Shown here: one piece after another, positions 8,569 through 16,231 of the stretch
Layout of the letters: each line of letters begins with the position of its first letter
Numbering within the stretch: position 1 is the stretch's first letter
Assembly: GCA_014763895.1 (NCBI GenBank)
Contig: JACXUM010000008.1
Coordinates: 29,333-93,332, forward strand
Direction: 5' to 3'
Length of the DNA: 64,000 nucleotides
Origin: Campylobacterales bacterium
GTDB lineage: Bacteria > Campylobacterota > Campylobacteria > Campylobacterales > Sulfurovaceae
Notes under the pieces: generated by a model
Database searches by the model: none
What the model saw: the letters and a program-made list of their open reading frames with translations, nothing else
What the model was told of the DNA's origin: nothing
Program-made: the position numbers and the translations under genes

Positions 8569-10257
8569 ATGAGAAGTGACGAGATAAAACAGGGGTTTAG
8601 TAGAGCGCCTCATAGAAGTTTGCTCCGTGCAACCGGCCTCAAAGATGAAGATTTCAACAAACCGTTCATCGGGGTTGCCAATTCATTCATCGAAATTATC
8701 CCGGGGCACTTTTTTCTTAACAAAGTTGCCGAAGTTATCAAAGAAGAAATCCGTGCAAATGGTTGCGTTCCTTTTGAATTCAACACAATCGGTGTGGATG
8801 ACGGTATCGCCATGGGTCATGATGGAATGCTCTATTCCCTTCCAAGCAGAGAGCTAATCGCCAATTCAGTTGAAACAGTGATGAATGCACACAAGCTGGA
8901 TGCCATGATCGCTATCCCTAACTGTGACAAGATCGTACCAGGGATGATCATGGGTGCGTTGCGTGTCAATGTTCCAACCATCTTTGTCTCAGGCGGACCG
9001 ATGGAGAAAGGGTACACACAAGACGGTAGACCGATCGACTTAGCAAGCGCATTCGAAGCGGTAGGCAAACATGAGACCGGAGAGATCACTGACGAAGAAC
9101 TCTATGACATCGAATGTCATGCCTGCCCAAGCGGCGGGTCTTGCTCTGGAATGTTCACGGCAAATTCAATGAACACGCTGATGGAGGCTATGGGTATCGC
9201 ACTTCCTGGAAATGGGACTATCCTCGCGTTAACACCTGAAAGAACGGAACTTTATAAAAAAGCTGCGCGCCGCATCTGTGAGATCGCCAAAATGGAACCA
9301 TCGCAAAGAGATGGGTATAAACTCAAAAACATATTGAATGAAAACGCCGTTCGCAATGCATTTGCCGTGGATATGGCAATGGGGGGAAGTTCCAACACGG
9401 TTCTTCATATGTTGGCTATCGCCAAAGAGGCAGGCGTGGATTTCAACTTGGAAGATATCAACACCATCAGTAAAAATGTCTCACACATTGCCAAGATCTC
9501 TCCATCGCTGTCAACTGTTCATATGGAAGATATCAACAAAGCCGGCGGTGTTAATGCCGTTATGCACGAGATGCAAAAAAGAGGCAAGGATATCCTTATC
9601 GATAATCCAACGATCTCAGGAGAATCACTCTATGAGAAGATTACAGATGCAAAGATCCTTGATACCAATATCATCCACACGATCGACAACCCTTACTCTC
9701 AAGTAGGCGGACTCGCGATCCTCTATGGAAACCTTGCTGAGCAAGGAGCGGTTATCAAAACGGCTGGTATCACAGGAGATCGTGTTTTCACGGGGAAAGC
9801 AATCTGCTTTAACTCTCAGGATGAAGCAATTGAAGGTATTCTCAAAGGAAAGGTAAAAGCCGGCTGTGTCGTTGTTATCCGCTATGAAGGTCCCAAAGGC
9901 GGTCCGGGAATGCAAGAGATGCTAAGCCCTACAAGCTTGATCATGGGTATGGGTTTAGGCGATAAGGTAGCGTTGATAACTGACGGCAGATTCTCAGGTG
10001 CAACCAGAGGGGCAAGTATCGGGCATGTCAGTCCGGAAGCTGCCGAAGGAGGACTGATAGGATTGCTTGAAGACGGAGATGAGATCTTTATCGATGTTGA
10101 TAATTATATCCTGGAAGCAAAACTTACATTTGAAGAGATAGCAAAAAGAAAAGACGATTTCAAACCTATCGTAAAACCATTGGAGAGCAAATGGCTGAAA
10201 CAATACCGTGCCCTTGTAACCAATGCAAGTTCAGGAGCTGTTTTAGAAGCGGAATAA
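8569..10257 (+). CDS. ilvD: Dihydroxy-acid dehydratase
   Basis: Dehydrates 2,3-dihydroxy-isovalerate and -methylvalerate to the 2-oxo acids, the third step of valine/isoleucine synthesis; cytosolic and iron-sulfur dependent. 562 aa, normal length. Motifs: [16 protein letters not shown] near residue 124 and [20 protein letters not shown] near residue 185 (cluster cysteines), and the C-terminal [20 protein letters not shown] near residue 470. The ATG follows ATAAGG by 9 bases. It stands alone between the tRNA cluster and a hairpin terminator. Confidence 0.98.
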   Translation: MRSDEIKQGFSRAPHRSLLRATGLKDEDFNKPFIGVANSFIEIIPGHFFLNKVAEVIKEEIRANGCVPFEFNTIGVDDGIAMGHDGMLYSLPSRELIANSVETVMNAHKLDAMIAIPNCDKIVPGMIMGALRVNVPTIFVSGGPMEKGYTQDGRPIDLASAFEAVGKHETGEITDEELYDIECHACPSGGSCSGMFTANSMNTLMEAMGIALPGNGTILALTPERTELYKKAARRICEIAKMEPSQRDGYKLKNILNENAVRNAFAVDMAMGGSSNTVLHMLAIAKEAGVDFNLEDINTISKNVSHIAKISPSLSTVHMEDINKAGGVNAVMHEMQKRGKDILIDNPTISGESLYEKITDAKILDTNIIHTIDNPYSQVGGLAILYGNLAEQGAVIKTAGITGDRVFTGKAICFNSQDEAIEGILKGKVKAGCVVVIRYEGPKGGPGMQEMLSPTSLIMGMGLGDKVALITDGRFSGATRGASIGHVSPEAAEGGLIGLLEDGDEIFIDVDNYILEAKLTFEEIAKRKDDFKPIVKPLESKWLKQYRALVTNASSGAVLEAE

Positions 10258-10264
10258 ACTATAG

Positions 10265-10290
10265 AACCCTCTTTGCAAGAGGGGTTTCTT
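10265..10290 (+). terminator. Rho-independent terminator after ilvD
   Basis: AACCCTCTT-GC-AAGAGGGGTTTCTT: a 9-10 bp stem (one extra G) followed by T residues, starting 8 bases after the ilvD stop. Confidence 0.75.
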
Positions 10291-10306
10291 AGAGAAGAAA
10301 AAAAGA

Positions 10307-11359
10307 TTAGATATGAGAAGCGGGGACTACTCTTCTAGCCCCTTTAAATCTCTCACCGTAGAATGTTTTGTCAAGATTTGTAATGATCACTTTATGCTTT
10401 GCAGAACTTGCATGGATGAACTTTCCATCTCCGATATAGATACCCACATGGTTAACATACCCTCTTCTGCTTTTTGAGGTATCAAAGAAGACTAGATCTC
10501 CTTTTTTCAATTCATCTCTACTAACTTTCTTACCTACTTTAGACTGGGCAATAGCTCGTCTTGGCAGACAAATCCCATTTTGCTTACATACATATGTTGT
10601 CAAGCCTGAACAATCAAAAGCACCTTGATTTCCTGTAGCGCCCCAAACATATCTATGTCCCAACTTTGTTTTAGCAAGCTCAACGATTTTTGTTGATTTT
10701 GAATTTGGTGTATTTCTTGAAAGCATTTTCTTTTTTGAAGATGATTTAAAAAGAATATCTTTTAGACTGAATTTTTCAGATTTTGGTTTCGCATGCTGTG
10801 CAGCCAGCGGTGCAGAATGAGAAGCAATCGCCTTTTTCAGAGCATGGTTTTCCTGCTTCGCCTTCATGGCCAATGCTTTAATCGCTTTACGCTCATTTTG
10901 CAGAGTTTGAGATTTTTTTGCTATGAGAACCTGCTTGCTCCTAGATGCATTTTGAGGTATCTTGATCACTTCACCAAGTTTCAAGGCCTGACCTTTTTTG
11001 ATACCGTTCATCTCGCTTAAAGTACCAATACTCGTTTGATGTTTACGAGCAATCCCAAAAAGAGTATCTCCTTTTTTGATCACATAAGAAACTGGTTTAG
11101 CATTCACTTTCTTTACATTCTTAACGATTTTTTGATTGGCCGAAGATGACGGGATAGTCAATACACGTCCCAATTTGAGAACTTCACCTTTTTTGACATG
11201 GTTGGATTGTTGGATTTTTTCTACGGAAGTGTGATACTTATGGGCAATTGTATAGAGAGAATCCCCACTTTTAATCGTATGTTTGACCGTGCTTGGTGCG
11301 GCGTGCAGTGTCATTGCCGAAAGCGACATAGTGAGCAATAAGGTCTGAAACTTATTCAA
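10307..11359 (-). CDS. LysM-repeat NlpC/P60 (C40) peptidoglycan hydrolase
   Basis: Secreted cell-wall peptidase that would cut stem peptides near the D-Glu-DAP bond. 350 aa. There is a Sec signal peptide (LLLTMSLSAMTLHAA); two LysM domains at about residues 27-70 (HTIKSGDSLYTIAHKYHTSV) and 91-135 (YVIKKGDTLFGIARKHQTSI), each ending in a KLG-x-V-x-x-IP strand; a charged linker; and the NlpC/P60 domain from about 225, with catalytic Cys in AFDCSGLTTYV, His in VNHVGIYIGDGKF and a polar third residue near IHASS. It is a monocistronic minus-strand gene convergent with ilvD. The domain call is firm; its physiological role (daughter-cell separation or turnover) is inferred. Confidence 0.93.
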   Translation of the reverse strand: MNKFQTLLLTMSLSAMTLHAAPSTVKHTIKSGDSLYTIAHKYHTSVEKIQQSNHVKKGEVLKLGRVLTIPSSSANQKIVKNVKKVNAKPVSYVIKKGDTLFGIARKHQTSIGTLSEMNGIKKGQALKLGEVIKIPQNASRSKQVLIAKKSQTLQNERKAIKALAMKAKQENHALKKAIASHSAPLAAQHAKPKSEKFSLKDILFKSSSKKKMLSRNTPNSKSTKIVELAKTKLGHRYVWGATGNQGAFDCSGLTTYVCKQNGICLPRRAIAQSKVGKKVSRDELKKGDLVFFDTSKSRRGYVNHVGIYIGDGKFIHASSAKHKVIITNLDKTFYGERFKGARRVVPASHI

Positions 11360-11472
11360 AAATACTCCTTGTTTCGTTTTTAGACTTTAACATTAAAATC
11401 TATAGTAATTAATATTTCAACTATTCTATCGAGCTTCCATTAACAAAAAATAAACACGAATTGAAATTTAAC

Positions 11473-13167
11473 TTAAATTTTACGGCTTGCCAAATGGCTA
11501 AATCGCTTTACGATATGATCAGCGACCCTTAATGCATTGGCATAAATTGTCCAGGTATATGCTACAGAGCCCCCTGTAGGCATAAAGCTGGCATCGGCGA
11601 CAAAAAGATTTTGAATATCATGGGATCGGCAATATTTATTTAAAACCGATTTTTGGGGATCATCTCCGAACCTGCATCCTCCTGCAATTAAATTTTGAGG
11701 GGGTGCGGCAGAGATCGAAGAGTAGATATTTTTTGCTCCCATCTCTTCAAGAATTTTTTCACAATACTTGGCGATATAATGCCCTACCTTCAGATCATGG
11801 GGATGCCCTTTGATGCGCAATTTCCCCACAGGCATTCCGTGCTTGTCTTTATGATCAGGGTCCACGCTGATAAAACAATCATCATGCGGCAACCAATCAG
11901 TAAATATTTCAAACCGAATGCTTTTGGTTTGCCTAAAACGTTTCAGCAGTCGTTTTGCCAATGCATCTCCCCAGAGCATCTTGCCCTCTTTATCTTCGGT
12001 ATGTTTCCGGGCTCTTGAGATAATATTTTGATGTTCGAACATGAATTCAACCGATCCTCCCTTGAAGCGTCCACTCCACCAATCATCGATAAAATACCAA
12101 TCCAACACCGACCGGTTCACAAACAACCCTCGTTGCATCAAGGCATCAAAAGTAATCTCTTTGAGATTATCTGCATGCAATTCTCCCTGTCCTGAACCTC
12201 CGGCCGAGAAGATGAGATTCTTCCCGAGTTCTCCGCTGCTGTTTGCCAGCCCTTTGGGATGATAGCCGTTTGCAGAATTCAACAGCAGCCTTACGCTCTC
12301 ATGTGCCTGTGCAGCCACGATAAAAAGTTTGGCATATATCTTTTTTTCTTTCCCGGTCACGGTATCCACTACAACCGCACAATGCACCTCATCTTTGCCT
12401 GACTCAAGCGATTTGACATGGGTTTTTGTCATCAGTGTCAGATTGCCTGTTGCCAAAGCCGGGATAATAAATGCCTCTCTGGAACTTCCTTTTGCCCCTG
12501 AACTGCATCCATAGCTTCCACAGAAATTGGAATAGTAGCAAGCCTGCCGATACCCTTTATCTTTGGATAGCACCGCCCTTGGCGTCACCAACGGGCTGAT
12601 GCCAAGACCTTTACAGCTTTTTTCAAACAGCTTGACTACCTCGTTTTCCTTGGTAGGTGGCTGCGGAAAATCTCTTGTGCTTCGTGGGGGCTCAAAAGGA
12701 TGGGGGATCACTTTCCCGGATATCCCTACCAGTTCTTCAACTAACGTATAATAGGGTTCCAATTCATCATAACTGATAGGCCAATCCGCTACATTGGCAT
12801 CACCGATCTGGCCGTATTTGCTCAAAAGCCTGAAATCATCCGGATGCAGACGATGGAACATGCCGCTCATGAGATTGGATGAGCCTCCAACCAAAGAACC
12901 ATTCCAAAAGCTCCATCCCGACTCATAGGTAGGCGTTGAAACCCATTTGCCGTCAATCTCTTCTTCGATGATATGATACTCATCAAAAAGATTGGGTGTG
13001 ATGATATCCCTTCGACAGTAGGCCAGTTCATCTTTACTGAACTCCTCCCGGTTAATCAATTTTCCTTTTTCAACCATAGCCACATCAAATCCAGCCTGTG
13101 TCAAGGTATAGGCGACCGCTCCCCCACTGGCCCCGGAACCGATGATGAGCGCATCATAGATCTTCAT
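11473..13167 (-). CDS. GMC-family FAD-dependent oxidoreductase (gluconate/sugar dehydrogenase-type large subunit)
   Basis: Flavoprotein catalytic subunit. 564 aa from the ATG at 13165-13167 (MKIYDALIIGSGASGGAVAY), chosen because the dinucleotide-binding fold GxGxxGG starts there and AAAGG lies 8 bases upstream; an ATG further up would overlap the preceding gene far more. Other motifs: GWSFWNGSLVGGSSNLMSG (FAD contact), a Cys-rich CYYSNFCGSYGCSSGAKGS near residue 210, and the C-terminal GGSVAYTWTIYANALRVADH with the GMC catalytic-region pattern. It overlaps the small subunit gene by 14 bases. Such proteins pair with a gluconate 2-dehydrogenase subunit 3-like protein, and often with a cytochrome c subunit that is not found here. 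The substrate is unknown; it has no signal of its own, so export together with the partner is an inference. Confidence 0.87.
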   Translation of the reverse strand: MKIYDALIIGSGASGGAVAYTLTQAGFDVAMVEKGKLINREEFSKDELAYCRRDIITPNLFDEYHIIEEEIDGKWVSTPTYESGWSFWNGSLVGGSSNLMSGMFHRLHPDDFRLLSKYGQIGDANVADWPISYDELEPYYTLVEELVGISGKVIPHPFEPPRSTRDFPQPPTKENEVVKLFEKSCKGLGISPLVTPRAVLSKDKGYRQACYYSNFCGSYGCSSGAKGSSREAFIIPALATGNLTLMTKTHVKSLESGKDEVHCAVVVDTVTGKEKKIYAKLFIVAAQAHESVRLLLNSANGYHPKGLANSSGELGKNLIFSAGGSGQGELHADNLKEITFDALMQRGLFVNRSVLDWYFIDDWWSGRFKGGSVEFMFEHQNIISRARKHTEDKEGKMLWGDALAKRLLKRFRQTKSIRFEIFTDWLPHDDCFISVDPDHKDKHGMPVGKLRIKGHPHDLKVGHYIAKYCEKILEEMGAKNIYSSISAAPPQNLIAGGCRFGDDPQKSVLNKYCRSHDIQNLFVADASFMPTGGSVAYTWTIYANALRVADHIVKRFSHLASRKI

Positions 13168-13657
13168 CGATATACCTTTTACGAGGTCTTGGCAATCCTC
13201 CTGAGGTTTCCAGGGCCTTCCAAGCTGCTCCATCTTGGTTCGACCCATAGATGGGATCGCTCAAAAGCCCTTCCATGCCAAGTGTCATCACCCGTGACAA
13301 CCAAGATCTACCATAATTCGTTGCTTCATATGCACGTAAAGCCTTTTCTCTCATTTTCTCATCATAGCTGCAAAACGTTCCATCCGTTCTACGCTCAAGC
13401 TCTTTTGCTCCATCGATCACAAATGCTCTGATCTCCTGATCGAAACTTGGATGTGCCATAGTTTTCTGTACAAACCCGGACAACCTCATTTTCTTGGCTG
13501 AAGGAAGGAGCCCTCCCTCAGGAAAAAAATGTGCTAAAACCGCATCGATCGTTTCTCTGACCGATTCAAAGGCTTTATCTTTCACAATGGTTTCAGCTTT
13601 TAAACAGGAAGCAATACCTATCATGCTTCCCAATATCAAAAATCTTCTTCTTTTCAT
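13154..13657 (-). CDS. Gluconate 2-dehydrogenase subunit 3-like protein (Tat-type signal)
   Basis: Small subunit accompanying the GMC oxidoreductase. 167 aa. The N-terminus MKRRRFLILGSMIGIASC has an arginine pair followed by a hydrophobic stretch, like a short Tat signal, and a Cys that could be a lipobox. The rest is a helical domain with the family-like SFDQEIRAFVIDGAKELERR and RSWLSRVMTLGMEGLLSDP stretches. In known systems this subunit carries the Tat signal and takes the flavin subunit to the periplasm. The gene is first in a two-gene operon with overlapping ends. The family is assigned by pattern and context. Confidence 0.78.
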   Translation of the reverse strand: MKRRRFLILGSMIGIASCLKAETIVKDKAFESVRETIDAVLAHFFPEGGLLPSAKKMRLSGFVQKTMAHPSFDQEIRAFVIDGAKELERRTDGTFCSYDEKMREKALRAYEATNYGRSWLSRVMTLGMEGLLSDPIYGSNQDGAAWKALETSGGLPRPRKRYIDEDL

Positions 13658-13771
13658 CTTTTCATAGCCATTTTGTTTCGTTTTTATTTTATATCTTTAA
13701 ATAATTTATCGTTCATCACAAAAAATTATACTTTGATTGCCATAAAATATCCTAAATAACTTTTTCTGTGC

Positions 13772-13777
13772 TATACT
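13772..13777 (+). promoter_or_regulatory. -10 box upstream of the Cys-repeat lipoprotein
   Basis: TATACT in TGCTATACTGC. Transcription would start near 13784, leaving a short leader with AAAAGG before the third in-frame ATG. Confidence 0.45.
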
Positions 13778-13810
13778 GCTTTTTACAAATATATGAAAAG
13801 GATGAAAAGG

Positions 13811-13999
13811 ATGAAAAAAGTTATAGTTGCCATCTTATTGGGAATCGGGCTGTTAAGCATGACCGGATGTACGGAATCATCACAAAAGAGCGATACACCT
13901 GCGGGTAAATGCGAATCGGGAAAATGTCAGGCCGGAAAATGTGAATCAGGAAAATGCGATTTCGGTAAAAACGCTTCAGAAAAAAATAATACAAATTAA
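13811..13999 (+). CDS. Small lipoprotein with repeated G-K-C-x-x motifs
   Basis: About 62 aa (68 if the first ATG at 13793 is used). Three in-frame ATGs lie in ATGAAAAGG repeats; 13811 is preferred because AAAAGG lies 10 bases upstream and MKKVIVAILLG is a standard lipoprotein start. The signal ends in LLSMTGC, a lipobox-like site. The mature part is almost only a five-residue repeat: AGKC-ESGKC-QAGKC-ESGKC-DFGKN, giving four regularly spaced Cys. This resembles the Cys-repeat cores of precursor peptides modified by multinuclear non-heme iron oxidases (HvfA type, EGKCG repeats) that bind copper, and a DoxX gene follows, as is common in such clusters. No DUF692 or DUF2063 gene is seen in this window. 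A metal-binding role is inference; the repeat and lipobox are directly visible. Confidence 0.72.
   Translation: MKKVIVAILLGIGLLSMTGCTESSQKSDTPAGKCESGKCQAGKCESGKCDFGKNASEKNNTN
13904..13978 (+). repeat. Five tandem 15-base units encoding G-K-C-x-x
   Basis: Units begin GGTAAATGC, GGAAAATGT, GGAAAATGT, GGAAAATGC and GGTAAAAAC; the last has lost the Cys codon. Units 1 and 3 (GAATC after the Cys codon) and unit 2 (CAGGC) suggest duplication of a pair. Confidence 0.8.
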
Positions 14000-14027
14000 G
14001 TTTAACTGCAACCAAGTTGCTTTATCT

Positions 14028-14056
14028 ATACCACAGGGGGCATCCCCTGTAGGTAT
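14028..14056. other. Hairpin between the Cys-repeat gene and doxX
   Basis: ATACC-ACAGGGG, loop GCAT, CCCCTGT-AGGTAT: a 12 bp stem with one bulge. There is no T-tract, so it is more likely an mRNA stability or attenuating element than a full terminator. It may allow more of the small lipoprotein to be made than DoxX. Confidence 0.55.
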
Positions 14057-14156
14057 TCTCTTTTCATTCCACAGAGAATACACATCTTTCAAGTTATACT
14101 CTTTCTCAATAAACTTCTATACTGAATATTGGATATTTCCTAAAAAGGAGAGAAAT

Positions 14157-14594
14157 ATGTTATTCACACTTTATGTTACCCTCAAACGAATTTTAAGTCA
14201 TCTTCAAAGTGTAGCGTTGTTAGGTGCCAGGCTTGTTGTCGCCTACGGATTTTATGGGCCGGCAATGATGAAATGGTCAGATATCCATGCAATTGCTGTA
14301 TGGTTTGGCACATTAGGTATCCCTTTACCCACGCTAAATGCCTATATGGCTGCAAGTACTGAACTCTCAGGAGTGATTCTCCTCTCCTTAGGGTTATTTA
14401 CACGGCTTATCTCTATCCCTTTGATCATCGTCATGATTGTGGCTATTATTACGGTACACCTTCCCAACGGTTTCAATGCGGGCAACAACGGCTTTGAAAT
14501 TCCGCTTTACTATATGCTTTTTTTAACCATCTTTGCCAGTTTCGGCGCAGGTAAATGGAGTTTGGACCACCTTTTGTTCGGGCAAGAGCAGTAA
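14157..14594 (+). CDS. DoxX-family membrane protein
   Basis: 145 aa, four predicted membrane helices. The ATG at 14157 follows AAGGAG by 6 bases. Family features: ARLVVAYGFYGPAMMKW in the first helix region, WFGTLGIPLPTLNAYMAAS after it, and the Glu-containing second helix ELSGVILLSLGLFTRL, followed by AGNNGFEIPLYYMLFL. DoxX proteins are poorly understood; homologues occur with thiosulfate oxidation, with redox-stress complexes and with MNIO-modified peptide clusters. Here it lies downstream of the Cys-repeat lipoprotein on the same strand. The family call is confident; the function is unknown. Confidence 0.88.
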   Translation: MLFTLYVTLKRILSHLQSVALLGARLVVAYGFYGPAMMKWSDIHAIAVWFGTLGIPLPTLNAYMAASTELSGVILLSLGLFTRLISIPLIIVMIVAIITVHLPNGFNAGNNGFEIPLYYMLFLTIFASFGAGKWSLDHLLFGQEQ

Positions 14595-14687
14595 CATCTA
14601 CTGCTATAGCTGCCTTCTGTTCTAAGGAAGAAGGGATCAGAGCGGCCGTTCTGCTTCCCTTTTCACATTTCTATCACAAATTCTTTG

Positions 14688-14693
14688 TATAAT
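14688..14693 (+). promoter_or_regulatory. -10 box of the coiled-coil lipoprotein gene
   Basis: TATAAT 28 bases upstream of the ATG at 14722, followed by a leader with AAAGGGCG as ribosome-binding site. Confidence 0.5.
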
Positions 14694-14721
14694 ATAAAAT
14701 CTTATCAAAGAAAGGGCGATC

Positions 14722-15228
14722 ATGAGACAGTTGATGAGTGTTATTGCATTGATAGTTGCACTGAACGGATGCCAAGATGCGAAAGAAAAACAGGCAGAGC
14801 ATGATGCTGAAGTAGCACAAGAGGCCAGAGAACAATTGCTTAAAGAGCTAAAAGAAAAAGAACTTGAAGAACAAAAAGCCCAAGAGGAAGCACAAAAAAA
14901 CTCCAAGCTTTCGAAGATCGGTATCACTGCAGATCAAGGTGTTATCACGATAGATACCAATAAAACCCAAGGTTTTTTTAAACATATCGGCAAACAAATC
15001 GATACTAAAATGAAAGAGATCAACGAAGACCTTGAGGACGGGATATTCCGCCATGAAGAAGCCGGAATAGAGTTCAATAATACCCATATCAATATCGATC
15101 TTAATCAAACAAAAAGCTTTTTAGATGAATGGAGCAGAAGGATGGAGGGATTTGTGCGTGAATTTGACGAAATGGCAAAAGAGTTGGAAGAAAAAACGGA
15201 TAATCCCCCAGATCAATCAGATGAATAA
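14722..15228 (+). CDS. Hypothetical coiled-coil lipoprotein
   Basis: 168 aa of unknown function. The signal sequence ends in IVALNGC, a lipobox, so the mature protein starts CQDAKEKQ. Residues 20-65 are a highly charged helix rich in E, K, Q and A with heptad spacing (EQLLKELKEKELEEQKAQEE), predicted coiled coil; the C-terminal half contains more amphipathic, acidic segments ending in NPPDQSDE. I recognise no family. It is the last plus-strand gene before the convergent rplT-rpmI unit, from which it is separated by a strong hairpin. It could be a periplasmic structural or anchoring lipoprotein, but nothing in the context specifies it. Confidence 0.75.
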   Translation: MRQLMSVIALIVALNGCQDAKEKQAEHDAEVAQEAREQLLKELKEKELEEQKAQEEAQKNSKLSKIGITADQGVITIDTNKTQGFFKHIGKQIDTKMKEINEDLEDGIFRHEEAGIEFNNTHINIDLNQTKSFLDEWSRRMEGFVREFDEMAKELEEKTDNPPDQSDE

Positions 15229-15269
15229 AATAATTTCAGGGATTGTATGCAGTTAATTTGTTAAAAATA

Positions 15270-15294
15270 AGAGGTCACGCTTTTGCGTGACTCT
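15270..15294. terminator. Bidirectional hairpin terminator (rplT / coiled-coil lipoprotein)
   Basis: GTCACGC-TTTT-GCGTGAC, a 7 bp perfect stem. On the minus strand it is followed by CTCTTATTTTT, so it fits best as the end of the rpmI-rplT transcript; it also lies between convergent genes. Confidence 0.7.
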
Positions 15295-15303
15295 CAAAAG
15301 GCG

Positions 15304-15660
15304 TTATTGTGCCAAAGCAGCTTTTGAGGCAGCTGCTACTTTTGCGAAAGCTTCAGGAGCATTCATCGCCATATCGGCAAGAATTTTTCTATCCAGTTCG
15401 ATATTTGCGACTTTAAGACCATGCATGAATCTTGAGTAGTTCATGTCGTTTAGTCTTGCAGCAGCATTGATACGAACGATCCAAAGTCTTCTGAAGTCTC
15501 TTTTTTTCTGTCTTCTGTCTCTGTAAGCATATACCAATGATCTTTCAAGCTGTTCTTTCGCTTTTCTGAAGTGTTTTCTTCTTCCGCTATAGAAACCTTT
15601 AGCTTGCTTTAATAGTCTTTTGTGTCTTCTTCTTCTTACAACACCAGTTTTTACTCTCAT
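15304..15660 (-). CDS. rplT: 50S ribosomal protein L20
   Basis: 118 aa, normal length. Assembly-initiating 23S rRNA-binding protein. The basic N-terminus ([20 protein letters not shown], then [18 protein letters not shown]) and [20 protein letters not shown] are the L20 signature. It lies 111 bases downstream of rpmI, an unusually long gap containing a hairpin. Confidence 0.98.
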   Translation of the reverse strand: MRVKTGVVRRRRHKRLLKQAKGFYSGRRKHFRKAKEQLERSLVYAYRDRRQKKRDFRRLWIVRINAAARLNDMNYSRFMHGLKVANIELDRKILADMAMNAPEAFAKVAAASKAALAQ

Positions 15661-15729
15661 AAATTTTCCTTTACCTTATCTTGTACCCTGTGGGTTTTAG
15701 TAGGTGTCAAACCATTTGATTTGAACTTG

Positions 15730-15747
15730 CCTCTGGATGATCAGAGG
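15730..15747 (-). promoter_or_regulatory. Hairpin in the rpmI-rplT spacer
   Basis: CCTCTG-6 nt-CAGAGG within the 111-base spacer. L20 is known in other bacteria to regulate its operon by binding mRNA structures; a similar role here is possible but untested. Confidence 0.35.
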
Positions 15748-15771
15748 GAATACTACTTTACTGGATCAACC

Positions 15772-15963
15772 TTAGTTGATCATCTCTTTGACTCTATGCA
15801 CATCTGTTGGATCAACATGCTTCGGACTTCTCATGCTTCTGTGGTGTTTTCCGTCCACTTTAGTAAGGATGTGGCTTCTAAAAGCTGTTCCTCTTTTGAT
15901 TTTACCGCTTTTTTTGATCTTAAAACGCTTTACAGCGCCTTTAACACTTTTCATTTTTGGCAT
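15772..15963 (-). CDS. rpmI: 50S ribosomal protein L35
   Basis: 63 aa. The start [20 protein letters not shown] and the central [19 protein letters not shown] are characteristic of L35. It is the first gene of the rpmI-rplT pair. Unlike in many bacteria, infC is not directly upstream: a divergent mutS7 gene separates them by about 3.2 kb. Confidence 0.97.
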   Translation of the reverse strand: MPKMKSVKGAVKRFKIKKSGKIKRGTAFRSHILTKVDGKHHRSMRSPKHVDPTDVHRVKEMIN

Positions 15964-16121
15964 ATGCTTACTCCCTGTTGGATTTTTTCTATAGTTTTCA
16001 CAGAAAATGGGACGATATTATACCCAAATTTTCTAAAAAAATTCTAAAATTAAAAAACGGTACTTCTCTAACCCTACTTGTGGTAAAATCTATCCAACTA
16101 GAAAAAGGACAGGCAGCAACG

Positions 16122-16166
16122 GTGGACAAGGTCACTCAGATACTTTCAGACAAAAAAAGCTTTTAA
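16122..16166 (+). other. Probable true 5' end of mutS7, one frame off the main reading frame
   Basis: A GTG at 16122 starts [13 protein letters not shown] and stops at 16166. Its last codons cover a run of seven A (16152-16158). In the frame of the large gene, the codons right after the A-run read [20 protein letters not shown] and continue into the MutS N-terminal domain, but this frame has no ATG, GTG or TTG until 16232. Joining the two frames at the A-run gives a complete MutS-like N-terminus. One more A (or two fewer) would restore the frame. Confidence 0.6.
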
Positions 16167-16231
16167 CCGAGATCTATTTTGATCTTCAGCGCCATTTTGA
16201 AAAAAAGTACGGTAAAGATGCCCTCATACTA

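Noticed and set aside
13904..13978. Tandem 15-base repeats as a possible CRISPR array
   Set aside because: Units are short, have no spacers and encode a regular protein repeat in frame; no cas gene is present.
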